A DNA stretch of 32,065 nt from an uncultured bacterium (GTDB taxonomy: Bacteria > Cyanobacteriota > Vampirovibrionia > Gastranaerophilales > Gastranaerophilaceae): positions 1 through 32,065 of the forward strand of contig CASDWH010000014.1 of assembly GCA_949284715.1 (NCBI GenBank), read 5' to 3'. The notes beneath the pieces are model-generated. The model was given only the letters and a program-made list of their open reading frames with translations, was not told the origin of the DNA and ran no database searches. Of this stretch, positions 23,699 through 30,026 are shown one piece after another. How positions within the stretch are numbered: the first letter of the stretch is position 1; every line of letters starts with the position of its first letter. The position numbers were made by a program, and so were the translations under genes.

Positions 23699-23728
23699 AG
23701 CGGAACGTATAGCCGTTCCGCTTTTTTT
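23699..23728 (+). terminator. Intrinsic terminator of the fab operon
   Basis: AGCGGAACG (23699-23707) and CGTTCCGCT (23714-23722) form a 9 bp stem with a 6-base loop, followed by a run of seven T. Confidence 0.9.
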
Positions 23729-23760
23729 CTTAAAAACGGGGTAAAATAGAGGGGGTGTAC

Positions 23761-24291
23761 ATGGCAGAAAGTATAATTATTTTTTCGGGAAAACAGTATT
23801 CTGGGAAAGACACTGCCGGAGAGTTTTTTCTGGAAAATCTCGACGGGTATAAACGCTGTGCTATGGGTGATGTTATAAAACAGGAATTTGCGCGTCGGAA
23901 TGGAATTAGTGTTGAAGAGATTGAAAAAAATAAATCAGCGTACCGCCAGGGGCTTATAGATTTGGGAAATTGGGGGCGTAGTCAGTCTGCTGATTACTGG
24001 CTTGAAAAAATTGTTTCGCAGGAGGGGAAAATCATTGTAACAGATGTACGCGTACCGCACGAGTATGAAGTGTTTAAAAAGGCGGGAGCGGTCAGTATAA
24101 GAATAGAGGCTCCACGGGAAGTGAGGGCTGAGCGCGGTACACTTGTCGGCGAGGAAGATATAACAGAAACAGGGCTTGATGATGTCCTTGATTGGGATTA
24201 TATAGTTGAAAATGACTCGGATATAGAAAGTTTTAAGCATAAACTTCTGGATATTATTACCGATTTAAATAAGGAAATTAATATCTTTTGA
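23761..24291 (+). CDS. P-loop nucleotide (dNMP-like) kinase
   Basis: A 176-residue P-loop protein. The Walker A is G10-K-Q-Y-S-G-K16-D-T, and later segments D-V-R-V-P-H-E-Y-E, and R-I-E-A-P-R-E-V-R-A-E-R resemble phage-type deoxynucleoside monophosphate kinases and related adenylate-kinase-like folds; the animal phosphomevalonate kinase group looks similar at the P-loop. I cannot choose the substrate. GAGGGGG precedes the ATG at 23761; an in-frame GTG two codons earlier lies within the ribosome binding site spacing and is rejected. The 3' end overlaps a convergent gene by 14 bp. Confidence 0.7.
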   Translation: MAESIIIFSGKQYSGKDTAGEFFLENLDGYKRCAMGDVIKQEFARRNGISVEEIEKNKSAYRQGLIDLGNWGRSQSADYWLEKIVSQEGKIIVTDVRVPHEYEVFKKAGAVSIRIEAPREVRAERGTLVGEEDITETGLDDVLDWDYIVENDSDIESFKHKLLDIITDLNKEINIF

Positions 24292-25075
24292 AAAATTTAA
24301 TAATGTAATATATCGGGTTATGGATTATAAAGAAAAATTTGTAATATTCCTGTCCTAAAATATGTACCCAGCCGTTAATATCACCGCCTTTAATGGTGTC
24401 TATGTCCTCTGCAAAGTATTTTACCTTTTCACATACAAGCCTGGGACATAACACGCCGCTCTCCCCCACTATAAGGGCTTTTGTTGGGAACTCTTGATAG
24501 TATTCTTGTTCTAGTACACATAATAAGGTAAATTTATTAGATTTGTAGTTTTGCTTTAAGACATTAAATAAATTCTCAATATATTTTTTATCTTCTTCAA
24601 CTGTTGTATTTTTTATTTTTACTACAAATAGTGTTCTTTTGCCGCCTGTTAATAAATTTGATGTTTTTTCTCCAAGATATTTGACTCTTGATTTCAGTTC
24701 TTCAACAGCTTTTTGCAACAAATCATTGTTAATACTTCCGTCACTATTTATTAATGCTTTTTCATTTCTTGGATGAAAAGCTATTTGATATTCATCGGAT
24801 AACAGCATATACCCTTTTAAACTGAAATTGCTGTTATATATATCTGTAAGATTATTTATAGCCTTTAAGAATAATCTTCTATCATGCTCGTATGAATATG
24901 TAAAAATGTAATGGTTACATTCCCTGCATAACAGATTATTTATCCTCATTGACACTTCGCAGTTATAGCCCAGTGAACAAATTTCATCATATTTTTTGCC
25001 TAATTTTACTGTCCAGAGATAAGGATATTTCCCTCGTAATATGTCTATAAATCTTTGTAAAAAATTTAATCTCAT
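24278..25075 (-). CDS. DUF1796-like putative cysteine peptidase
   Basis: A 265-residue protein. The segment S-L-G-Y-N-C39-E-V-S-M-R-I matches the conserved Cys motif of DUF1796, a family predicted to be papain-like; F-H-P-R-N-E and R-T-L-F-V-V-K-I downstream fit the same family, but I could not run a search. The C-terminal stretch is aromatic and basic (F-F-F-I-I-H-N-P-I-Y-Y-I) and could contact membrane. Its ATG directly abuts the obg stop (TAAATG), so it is translated from the obg mRNA. DUF1796 genes are often near surface polysaccharide genes, which is not the case here. Function unknown. Confidence 0.6.
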   Translation of the reverse strand: MRLNFLQRFIDILRGKYPYLWTVKLGKKYDEICSLGYNCEVSMRINNLLCRECNHYIFTYSYEHDRRLFLKAINNLTDIYNSNFSLKGYMLLSDEYQIAFHPRNEKALINSDGSINNDLLQKAVEELKSRVKYLGEKTSNLLTGGKRTLFVVKIKNTTVEEDKKYIENLFNVLKQNYKSNKFTLLCVLEQEYYQEFPTKALIVGESGVLCPRLVCEKVKYFAEDIDTIKGGDINGWVHILGQEYYKFFFIIHNPIYYIIKFFKRY

Positions 25076-26368
25076 TTATTTACTTGTATCCCATAATTCA
25101 TCATCATAATGAACAAGTTCAAGATGTCCTATGATAATTGTGTCGCCGTTTTTGATACCTTTTTTCTTAAGTTCTTCAAAAACACCCATTGAAGTTAATA
25201 TGTTCTGAAGCCTTACAACCTGCTCGGTGTTCCTTGCATCAGTAACACCTGCCAGTCTGCTGATTTTGCCTCCGGTTACTATAAACCCGTCTTTTGCAAA
25301 TTTTGTTACTTCAAAATTGCTGTCATCATTGTCATAAGCGCCGGTATCTTCTTTTATATCAATTTCAAAATCCGGTTTGGGAATTTCATCTATTTTTTTG
25401 TCTATGAAAAACAGAAGTTCCTGTAGATTTTCTCTTGTAACAGCGGATATTATAAAAACATCATTTGATATTTTCCGGAATTCTTTTTGTAATTCTTCGC
25501 GTATCGTTTCATCTACAGCGTCAGCCTTGTTTAAAACGGTTATTTGATATAAATTCTTTAACCGTTCTGAATGTTTTGCAAGTTCATTATTAATAATTTT
25601 ATAGTTTTCAAGCGGATTTTCGGCTGTCATATCGACAATATGCAGCAGAAATCTGCACCTTTCAATGTGGCGCAGAAACTCGTGTCCGAGTCCTACCCCT
25701 TCACTTGCGCCTTCTATCAGCCCCGGAATATCGGCGATAACGTATGCATCACCATCTAATTTCTTAACAACACCAAGATTAGGGACAAGGGTCGTAAACG
25801 GGTAATCTGCGATTTTGGGTTTGGCAGAACTTACAGCACTGATAAATGTTGATTTGCCGGCATTTGGCATGCCAAGCAGTCCTACATCAGCAATAAGTTT
25901 AAGTTCTAATTCCAGAATTCTTTCAATTCCGGGTTCTCCGGGTTCGCAGAATTGGGGAGCTTTTCTGTTTGCTGTAGCGAAACGTGCGTTCCCGCGCCCG
26001 CCGCGCCCGCCTTTTGCAGCAAGAAGAGTCTGCCCGTCCTCTGTCAGGTCGCCTATTATATTGCCTGTCTTTGTATCACGTACAACGGTTCCTAACGGGA
26101 CTTTTATATATAAATCATCAGCACCTGCTCCATGCATACCTTTAATGCCGCCGTTTTCTCCGTTATCGGCTTTGTATACGGATTTGTGTTTAAAATCCAT
26201 CAAGGTTGATATGTGACCGTCTGCAACCAGATAAATATCACCGCCGCGCCCGCCGTCACCGCCTGCCGGCCCGCCTTTATCAACGTATTTCTCGCGGCGC
26301 CACGCTACCATGCCATTGCCGCCTTTGCCCGATACTATTCTGATTTTTGCTTTATCTAAAAACTTCAT
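25076..26368 (-). CDS. obg: GTPase Obg/CgtA
   Basis: A 430-residue ribosome-associated GTPase involved in late 50S assembly and stress control. The glycine-rich Obg fold fills 1-158, the G domain has Walker A G166-M-P-N-A-G-K-S173, the D-I-P-G switch at about 213-216 and N-K-A-D near 287. A C-terminal OCT domain (about 345-425) is present, as in many Firmicutes and cyanobacterial members. The start is weakly supported by a ribosome binding site, but the N terminus M-K-F-L-D-K-A is conserved. It is divergent from tsaD and co-transcribed with the DUF1796-like gene. Confidence 0.96.
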   Translation of the reverse strand: MKFLDKAKIRIVSGKGGNGMVAWRREKYVDKGGPAGGDGGRGGDIYLVADGHISTLMDFKHKSVYKADNGENGGIKGMHGAGADDLYIKVPLGTVVRDTKTGNIIGDLTEDGQTLLAAKGGRGGRGNARFATANRKAPQFCEPGEPGIERILELELKLIADVGLLGMPNAGKSTFISAVSSAKPKIADYPFTTLVPNLGVVKKLDGDAYVIADIPGLIEGASEGVGLGHEFLRHIERCRFLLHIVDMTAENPLENYKIINNELAKHSERLKNLYQITVLNKADAVDETIREELQKEFRKISNDVFIISAVTRENLQELLFFIDKKIDEIPKPDFEIDIKEDTGAYDNDDSNFEVTKFAKDGFIVTGGKISRLAGVTDARNTEQVVRLQNILTSMGVFEELKKKGIKNGDTIIIGHLELVHYDDELWDTSK

Positions 26369-26386
26369 ATCTTAATTCGCTTTTGT

Positions 26387-26394
26387 ATTATAAT
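26387..26394. promoter_or_regulatory. Overlapping divergent -10 boxes of obg and tsaD
   Basis: The 8 bp ATTATAAT reads TATAAT on the plus strand (26389-26394, for tsaD) and TATAAT on the minus strand (26392-26387, for obg). Plus-strand start would fall at or next to the tsaD ATG (26401); minus-strand start would leave a leader of about 12 bases for obg. No good -35 box is seen for either side. Confidence 0.5.
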
Positions 26395-26400
26395 GCTACT

Positions 26401-27429
26401 ATGAACACAATAAAAAATACATTATTTTCTAATAAACCTGTAACAATTGATGAAAATTCAATCATAATGGCAATAGAATCAAGCTGTGATGAAACGGCGG
26501 GTGCTATTGTTAAGGGCGGGCGTGAAGTGCTTGCAAATGTTGTTGCCTCCCAGATTAAGACACATGAAATTTACGGCGGAGTAATTCCGGAAATTGCAGC
26601 CCGCGAGCATTTGGAAGCTGTTAATTCCGTTATTGCTGAAACTTTTAAACAGGCAGGGCTTAAACCTGATGATGTAACAGCGTTTGCCGGTACGGTCGGC
26701 CCTGGACTTGTAGGGTGTCTGCTTGTCGGGCTGAATGCTGTTAAAACACTGGCACTTGTGCATGACAAGCCGTTTATTGGGATTAATCATTTGAACGCTC
26801 ATATCAGCGCCAATTTTATTGATACGGATTTAGAACCTCCGTTTATTGCACTTCTTGTTTCCGGCGGACATACACAGATTATTGAGGTTAAATCTTATTC
26901 CGAGATGAATATAATCGGTGAAACGATTGATGACGCCGTAGGCGAAGCGTATGACAAGGTCGCAAGACTCATCGGACTTCCGTATCCGGGCGGGCCTAAA
27001 CTCGATAAAATGGCACAAACCGGAAATCCGAAAGCTTTTCAATTACCGCAGGCAAAAGTCGGAGAGTATGATTTTAGTTTCAGCGGGCTTAAAACCGCGG
27101 TATTCAGGCTTGTGAAAAGCTTTGACGGGAAAGAACTTCCGGTAAGTGATATTTGTGCTTCATTCCAGGAATGTGTGAGTGAAACTTTATTGAAAAAGGT
27201 TAAAAAAGCGCTTATTGATAAAGGATATAAAACGGTTGTATTGGCCGGCGGCGTCGCTGCAAACAGTGAAATCAGAAGAAAAATCTTTAATCTCCGCGAT
27301 GAAGGGTACTCTGTCTACGCCCCTGCTATGAAGTATTGTACTGACAATGCTTCAATGGTCGCAAGTTGCGCGTGTTTGTTTGAAAATTCTTTTGATGATA
27401 TTAATGTTGAAGTATTTTCACGCGCATAA
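26401..27429 (+). CDS. tsaD: tRNA N6-threonylcarbamoyladenosine transferase subunit
   Basis: A 342-residue ASKHA-fold protein (Kae1/TsaD) that, with TsaB and TsaE, transfers threonylcarbamoyl to A37 of ANN-decoding tRNAs. E-S-S-C-D-E-T-A is near the N terminus, metal ligands H130 and H134 lie in N-H-L-N-A-H, and the C-terminal C-T-D-N-A-S-M aspartate is present. The ATG at 26401 is 6 bp behind the -10 box and has no Shine-Dalgarno; an upstream in-frame TTG at 26347 lies within obg and is rejected. A later start at the M of M-A-I-E-S-S-C is also possible. Confidence 0.95.
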   Translation: MNTIKNTLFSNKPVTIDENSIIMAIESSCDETAGAIVKGGREVLANVVASQIKTHEIYGGVIPEIAAREHLEAVNSVIAETFKQAGLKPDDVTAFAGTVGPGLVGCLLVGLNAVKTLALVHDKPFIGINHLNAHISANFIDTDLEPPFIALLVSGGHTQIIEVKSYSEMNIIGETIDDAVGEAYDKVARLIGLPYPGGPKLDKMAQTGNPKAFQLPQAKVGEYDFSFSGLKTAVFRLVKSFDGKELPVSDICASFQECVSETLLKKVKKALIDKGYKTVVLAGGVAANSEIRRKIFNLRDEGYSVYAPAMKYCTDNASMVASCACLFENSFDDINVEVFSRA

Positions 27430-27438
27430 TGGGCAGGC

Positions 27439-28008
27439 TTAACCGTTTTCCTTGCTCCACAACATGATTCGTTTTTTATTGTTTATTAATGAGAACCCGT
27501 TTCGTTCATAAAAACTTACAGCACCCGGAGTTGAATTGAGTTTGATTTTGGTATTTGCAGCTTTTAAGCAGTCTAATATTGCACTTCCAAGCCTTTTGAA
27601 TAACGGAGGATCCGGCAACAGATGTATATATTGCGGGTGTACCTGTAAATAATTGATATTAATAGTTTTATCACCTTTAATACTGGTTTCTGCTATACCC
27701 AGTATTTCGTCTGCGTGTAATTTTTCTAAAGAAGCTTTCTGATTTGTCAGTGCAAAGAATTTTGTTAAAGATTCATCAAGCAAAGTTTTTCTGCTTATAT
27801 ATTTTGCATCAAATAAAATCTCGTTAGCATAAGAATTATCGCCAAATTCGACTGCCGTTTTTTCAAGAGTCTTTAAGTCGCCCGTATCAAACGGGTTTAT
27901 CTCCACAAAATTAGCTAGTTTATTTGTGTACTTCTGTGTTTCGTATGAATATTGTTTGATTGGGATTTTTTGTATAAATTTTGCCCCGAAAGAAATATTA
28001 TTGTCCAT
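27439..28008 (-). CDS. GNAT-like acetyltransferase with N-terminal I-S-F-G-A motif
   Basis: A 189-residue protein. The C-terminal half looks like a GNAT domain: Y-L-Q-V-H-P-Q-Y beta strand, L-F-K-R-L-G-S-A-I-L helix and the final S-F-Y-E-R-N-G-F strand-loop typical of the family. The acetyl-CoA loop (usually Q/R-x-x-G-x-G/A) appears as L-F-K-R-L-G-S-A, a weak version. The N terminus M-D-N-N-I-S-F7-G8-A9 fits the F-K-G/A pattern of other unknown genes in the window. It is convergent with tsaD (9 bp gap). Substrate unknown. Confidence 0.65.
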   Translation of the reverse strand: MDNNISFGAKFIQKIPIKQYSYETQKYTNKLANFVEINPFDTGDLKTLEKTAVEFGDNSYANEILFDAKYISRKTLLDESLTKFFALTNQKASLEKLHADEILGIAETSIKGDKTININYLQVHPQYIHLLPDPPLFKRLGSAILDCLKAANTKIKLNSTPGAVSFYERNGFSLINNKKRIMLWSKENG

Positions 28009-28045
28009 TTGAATAGTTTAAATCCACTGAAAAAATTTTTTTGCT

Positions 28046-28089
28046 AAAAATGTTAAATTTTGTAAAGGCTGTTTTATTTTAACATTTTT
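28046..28089. repeat. Inverted repeat downstream of tRNA-Phe
   Basis: AAAAATGTTAAA (28046-28057) and TTTAACATTTTT (28078-28089) form perfect 12 bp arms with a 20-base loop. Between tRNA-Phe and the GNAT-like gene (minus strand), it may be a terminator for the tRNA or an operator for the GNAT-like gene. Confidence 0.45.
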
Positions 28090-28093
28090 ATTA

Positions 28094-28104
28094 GGCTGAA
28101 AGCC
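28094..28104. repeat. Small hairpin GGCTGAAAGCC, copy 1
   Basis: A 4 bp stem with loop GAA (GGCT/AGCC). The same core recurs, with a longer stem, at 28366-28384, so the pair flanks the tRNA-Phe locus. Confidence 0.4.
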
Positions 28105-28126
28105 CGGCAATTATAAATAAAAAATA

Positions 28127-28199
28127 TGCCGCAACTCGGAATTGAACCAAGGACACAGGGATTTTCAGTCCCTTGCTCTACCAACTGAGCTATTGCGGC
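28127..28199 (-). tRNA. tRNA-Phe (anticodon GAA)
   Basis: A 73-base cloverleaf on the minus strand: acceptor GCCGCAA/TTGCGGC, discriminator A, a standard D arm with A-G-T-T-G-G-T-A-G-A-G-C, anticodon loop C-T-G-A-A-A-A (GAA) and a T arm with G-G-T-T-C-A-A-T-T-C-C. The CCA end is not encoded. A T-rich stretch follows. A repeat of its first 12 bases lies about 80 bp upstream, next to the probable promoter. Confidence 0.97.
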
Positions 28200-28296
28200 A
28201 TATTCTATTCAACTGTCATCGGAGTTGGTAGAGCAAGCTCTACAGATTCTGTAACTCCGTTCCGCTGCGCTCCACAGGGGAGCTATTGCGGCATAT
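28187..28296 (-). repeat. Duplicated tRNA 5' end flanking a structured 76 bp segment
   Basis: GAGCTATTGCGGCATAT (17 bp, plus strand) occurs at 28187-28203, inside and just before the tRNA, and again at 28280-28296. The 76 bp between has its own structure: CGGAGTT/AACTCCG as outer stem and GTAGAGC/GCTCTAC as inner hairpin. In addition 28223-28237 is a perfect 15 bp inverted copy of tRNA bases 28172-28186 (D arm). It looks like an insertion that duplicated its target, or a rearranged tRNA fragment. Confidence 0.7.
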
Positions 28297-28316
28297 ATTT
28301 TCAATTGCTAAAACTA

Positions 28317-28344
28317 ATTATATCTACTAAAGAATAATAATCAA
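28317..28344 (-). promoter_or_regulatory. Likely promoter for tRNA-Phe
   Basis: On the minus strand TTGATT (28344-28339), 16 bp spacer, perfect TATAAT (28322-28317). It precedes the duplicated tRNA 5' end (28296) by about 20 bp and the intact tRNA by about 118 bp. Confidence 0.6.
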
Positions 28345-28365
28345 GTATTTATTTGAGTAAAGTAG

Positions 28366-28384
28366 GTTGGGCTGAAAGCCCAAC
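28366..28384. repeat. Hairpin GTTGGGCT-GAA-AGCCCAAC
   Basis: A perfect 8 bp stem with loop GAA; it shares the core GGCTGAAAGCC with 28094-28104. It lies between the terminator of the downstream membrane gene and the tRNA promoter. Confidence 0.55.
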
Positions 28385-28420
28385 AAAAAACTTGCAGGGC
28401 GTAATTTTTTATGCAGCCTG
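28385..28420 (-). terminator. Probable terminator of the two membrane protein genes
   Basis: On the minus strand an imperfect hairpin (CAGG at 28420-28417 with CCTG at 28398-28395 and further TAA/TTA pairs inside) is followed after a few bases by six T (28390-28385). The stem overlaps the last codons of the gene at 28409-30016. Confidence 0.45.
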
Positions 28421-30016
28421 ATTTTTTTGAGCCTGTTCTGCCTCAAGTTTTGCTTTACGTCTTGCTTCTGACTTTCTTGTCATATGTATATTAAGAGTTG
28501 GAATACCAAGCCCCAGAGCTGTTCCTGTAAATGCGTATCCTGCAAACTGTGCGATGTTCAGTACTTTTAATTTTTTCTTAGTAGCTGCAAGTATTGGTTT
28601 GGCGGCAGGTGATTTTTCCAGCAATTTAATCATTTCTGTTATATTCATTGCCATTTGTTTACCTGTTTTTATATCTTTTTTAATTGTTGATATACCAACG
28701 CTATGAAGTGCTTCTCTGAGTACTTCGTTTCTTGATTTTAGTGTAGAGCCGGTAATAATATTGCCGTCGTTCTTTTTGTTAAAGTTCAATAACTTTTTCC
28801 CTGTAAAGGCAGCGGCCATACCTCTGTTTACAAAATCACCCAGAACAAGCCAGCTCAGGAATCCAAAACTGTCTTTTACGCTGGATTCTCTTAGCTCATC
28901 TTCGCTTCTTGTAACCAGAACTCTGCTGGTAACTGTTACGCCATAGATTCCTTTTAACTGGTTAATTGTCGGTGCAAGCCCTTGAAAGGCCATTTTATTA
29001 AGGAAATCTTTAGGCTTGCATTTTAGAGATGCTAATACCATTGTCAGCATACCTGCGCCGACTGCGAGTTTTTCGAGTTTGAACTTTGTTGAGCGGTCTT
29101 TTTCATTGCAAGTTCCGCCGACGAATCCTTCTTTCCCTGTACGTTTTTTTGTATACCACATGTTAATCGGTTGTACAGACAATCCTACGCCGGAACCTAT
29201 TAAAAAGCCTAATAAAGCTCTGCCTTTGTTGAATTTAGACATTGCAGACAAAAATTTATTTTTTCCGCCGCTTGCTGCTGCATTATTAAATGCCTCCATT
29301 ACTTTTTGTTCTTTAAACGCTTTTGTCATGCCGACAATGTCGTCGAGTAATGTGTTGAGGTTAGAAGTTCCGCTGTTTTTAAGCTTGAATCTGGTATCCG
29401 CGCCGGTATTTTCAGTGATTATAGCGTTAAGGACACCGCGTTCCGGAGATTTGCTGCGCCAATGTTTTATATTGATATTTTTATCATTTATTACATCATC
29501 AAGGATGTTTACAATTTTTTCTTTGTCACTTTCGTTTGTGAGTTTAATGAAACCTGTATCATTATTTTTTGTTGTATTGTATCCTTCAATTTCGTCGATA
29601 ATTTTTTTCAGGTAATCTTTTTGAGAGGAATTATTTTTCAAATGTTCATTCCAGAATTCAGCGAGAGTATTGACTCTTTCAGGGGAGGTAAAAATTTTGC
29701 TTGCTTTAACATTGTATTTATTAGCAACAACAGTGCCTAAAACAGCTCCGGCGCCCATTCCGTATAATCCGATAGACGCATCATTAATGGTACCCATTGA
29801 TTCCCGGAAACCTGTTTCAACGCCTGCATCTATACCGCGGCAGATACCGTCTTTTGCTGTACGGGGTGCAACCATAAATGCAACATCGGTAAGGTTCGCG
29901 CCTACGCCCAAGTTTGTTGCAAGGTAGTTTAAAACACCGCTTGTTCCTTTGAATGCGGGCTGTTTATTGTTTGTAATGTTGTTAGGGTAATTGTTTTGAT
30001 TTAACTGTACTTTCAT
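28409..30016 (-). CDS. Unknown multi-pass membrane protein, A-F-K-G motif, paralogue A
   Basis: A 535-residue protein of no family I recognise. Polar Asn/Gln-rich start, then P-A-F22-K23-G24. Several hydrophobic, Gly/Ala-rich stretches (for example about 75-95, around 270-285, 320-335 and near 490-505) suggest a multi-pass membrane protein with a large soluble part at about 100-240. It shares with the next gene the V-A-P-R-T motif at 49-53 and a later stretch (R-V-L-V-T-R-S-E-D-E-L-R-E-S compared with R-I-A-A-A-D-D-K-N-E-V-R-E-S, followed by a hydrophobic segment ending G-D-F or G-D-Y), so the two are paralogues. The C-terminal tail is charged and rich in Lys, Glu and Ala. It lies 10 bp after paralogue B. 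Confidence 0.7.
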   Translation of the reverse strand: MKVQLNQNNYPNNITNNKQPAFKGTSGVLNYLATNLGVGANLTDVAFMVAPRTAKDGICRGIDAGVETGFRESMGTINDASIGLYGMGAGAVLGTVVANKYNVKASKIFTSPERVNTLAEFWNEHLKNNSSQKDYLKKIIDEIEGYNTTKNNDTGFIKLTNESDKEKIVNILDDVINDKNINIKHWRSKSPERGVLNAIITENTGADTRFKLKNSGTSNLNTLLDDIVGMTKAFKEQKVMEAFNNAAASGGKNKFLSAMSKFNKGRALLGFLIGSGVGLSVQPINMWYTKKRTGKEGFVGGTCNEKDRSTKFKLEKLAVGAGMLTMVLASLKCKPKDFLNKMAFQGLAPTINQLKGIYGVTVTSRVLVTRSEDELRESSVKDSFGFLSWLVLGDFVNRGMAAAFTGKKLLNFNKKNDGNIITGSTLKSRNEVLREALHSVGISTIKKDIKTGKQMAMNITEMIKLLEKSPAAKPILAATKKKLKVLNIAQFAGYAFTGTALGLGIPTLNIHMTRKSEARRKAKLEAEQAQKNQAA

Positions 30017-30026
30017 AGGGCTGCCT

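Noticed and set aside
28223-28296. A second tRNA gene
   Set aside because: Only the 5' end and a D-arm fragment are present, the latter inverted; no cloverleaf can form.
29016-29615. 199-codon plus-strand frame opposite paralogue A, and the similar frames at 30556-30924 and 31240-31659
   Set aside because: They are antisense to well-supported genes, without ribosome binding sites and with low-complexity hydrophobic composition typical of shadows.
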